Source: Streptomyces subrutilus (GTDB lineage Bacteria; Actinomycetota; Actinomycetes; Streptomycetales; Streptomycetaceae). From it: a DNA stretch of 64,000 nt. Positions 63,921-64,000 of the stretch are shown piece by piece. The stretch is from positions 3,474,501 to 3,538,500 of the forward strand of contig NZ_CP023701.1 of assembly GCF_008704535.1 (NCBI RefSeq), given 5' to 3'. The position numbers and the translations under genes are program-made. Position 1 is the first letter of the stretch, and every line of letters begins with the position of its first letter. The notes beneath the pieces were generated by a model. That model was not told the DNA's origin, searched no databases, and saw nothing but the letters and a program-made list of their open reading frames with translations.

Positions 63921-64000
63921 ATGACCGCAGTGGACCAAGGGGCGCCGGGGGCGCAAGGGGCCGAGCGCACGCTCGGCCAGCTGGTCGCCTCGGCCACCGC
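63921..64000 (+). CDS. Start of a small membrane protein (phage-holin-family-like), truncated
   Basis: The first 26 codons (MTAVDQGAPGAQGAERTLGQ) are visible, with GGGAGAG upstream. The N-terminal pattern fits actinobacterial proteins labelled phage holin family, which are generally cellular membrane proteins; the hydrophobic part is beyond the window. Identity is tentative. Confidence 0.5.
   Translation, partial: MTAVDQGAPGAQGAERTLGQLVASAT

Noticed and set aside
63921..64000. Prophage remnant suggested by a holin-like start
   Set aside because: No other phage genes; such proteins are ordinary chromosomal membrane proteins in actinomycetes.

Overview
The window is a stretch of very high-GC actinomycete chromosome, almost certainly from a Streptomyces. 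The evidence is strong third-position GC bias, many GTG starts (one TTG), and hallmark families: BldG, TipA, DUF397/DUF5753 regulators, a Lys-tailed TopA and a tmk fusion. It reads as core or near-core chromosome. I see no insertion sequence, integrase, CRISPR array, rRNA or biosynthetic gene cluster. One tRNA gene (Thr, CGT anticodon) is present.

Layout. 1-7.2 kb (minus strand): folE (partial), ftsH, hpt, tilS, a possible 35-residue ORF, a zinc metalloprotease and dacB, a conserved housekeeping run. 7.3-12.8 kb: ppa, a ThrE-type exporter, a DedA protein, a secreted mannose-lectin-like protein, a full TipA regulator with its internal start and self-type promoter, and a DinB-fold protein. 12.9-16.5 kb: a class B penicillin-binding protein and an aldehyde dehydrogenase. 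16.6-18.8 kb: a Streptomyces signalling triad (XRE/DUF5753 regulator, HATPase, DUF397 protein) carrying three copies of a 12-bp motif. 18.8-27.2 kb: FUSC membrane protein, TatA-like protein, DUF2786 protein with a duplicated 3' end, a second family A DNA polymerase, GNAT, a serine hydrolase and a YdcF-like protein.

27.4-37.1 kb: tRNA-Thr, a lipoprotein peptidase, holB, the tmk fusion and topA, mostly DNA replication and topology. 37.4-43.9 kb: a small membrane protein, a methyltransferase, a lipoprotein, the proton pyrophosphatase hppA, and the developmental pair bldG plus its anti-sigma partner. 43.9-52.1 kb: an MrfA-like helicase, then a compact Tad/Flp pilus-type operon (ssd, tadA, tadB, tadC, DUF4244 pilin-like protein, tadE, and a TadE-like protein with an unusual Pro/Gly-rich tail).

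52.5-57.2 kb: a HAD-IB phosphatase, a structured intergenic RNA that I interpret as the Streptomyces 6S-like/Ms1-type RNA (scr3559 equivalent), a Fic-like protein with a degraded active site, a CooC/ParA-type ATPase and a deacetylase-like lipoprotein. 57.5-64 kb: a SulP-carbonic anhydrase fusion, acsA with a DasR-type dre-like site over its promoter, nhaA and the start of a small membrane protein gene.

Together the region couples nucleotide metabolism, chromosome topology, envelope maintenance and developmental signalling. The most interesting non-coding element is the RNA at about 53.67-53.96 kb, whose 5' and 3' ends can pair.
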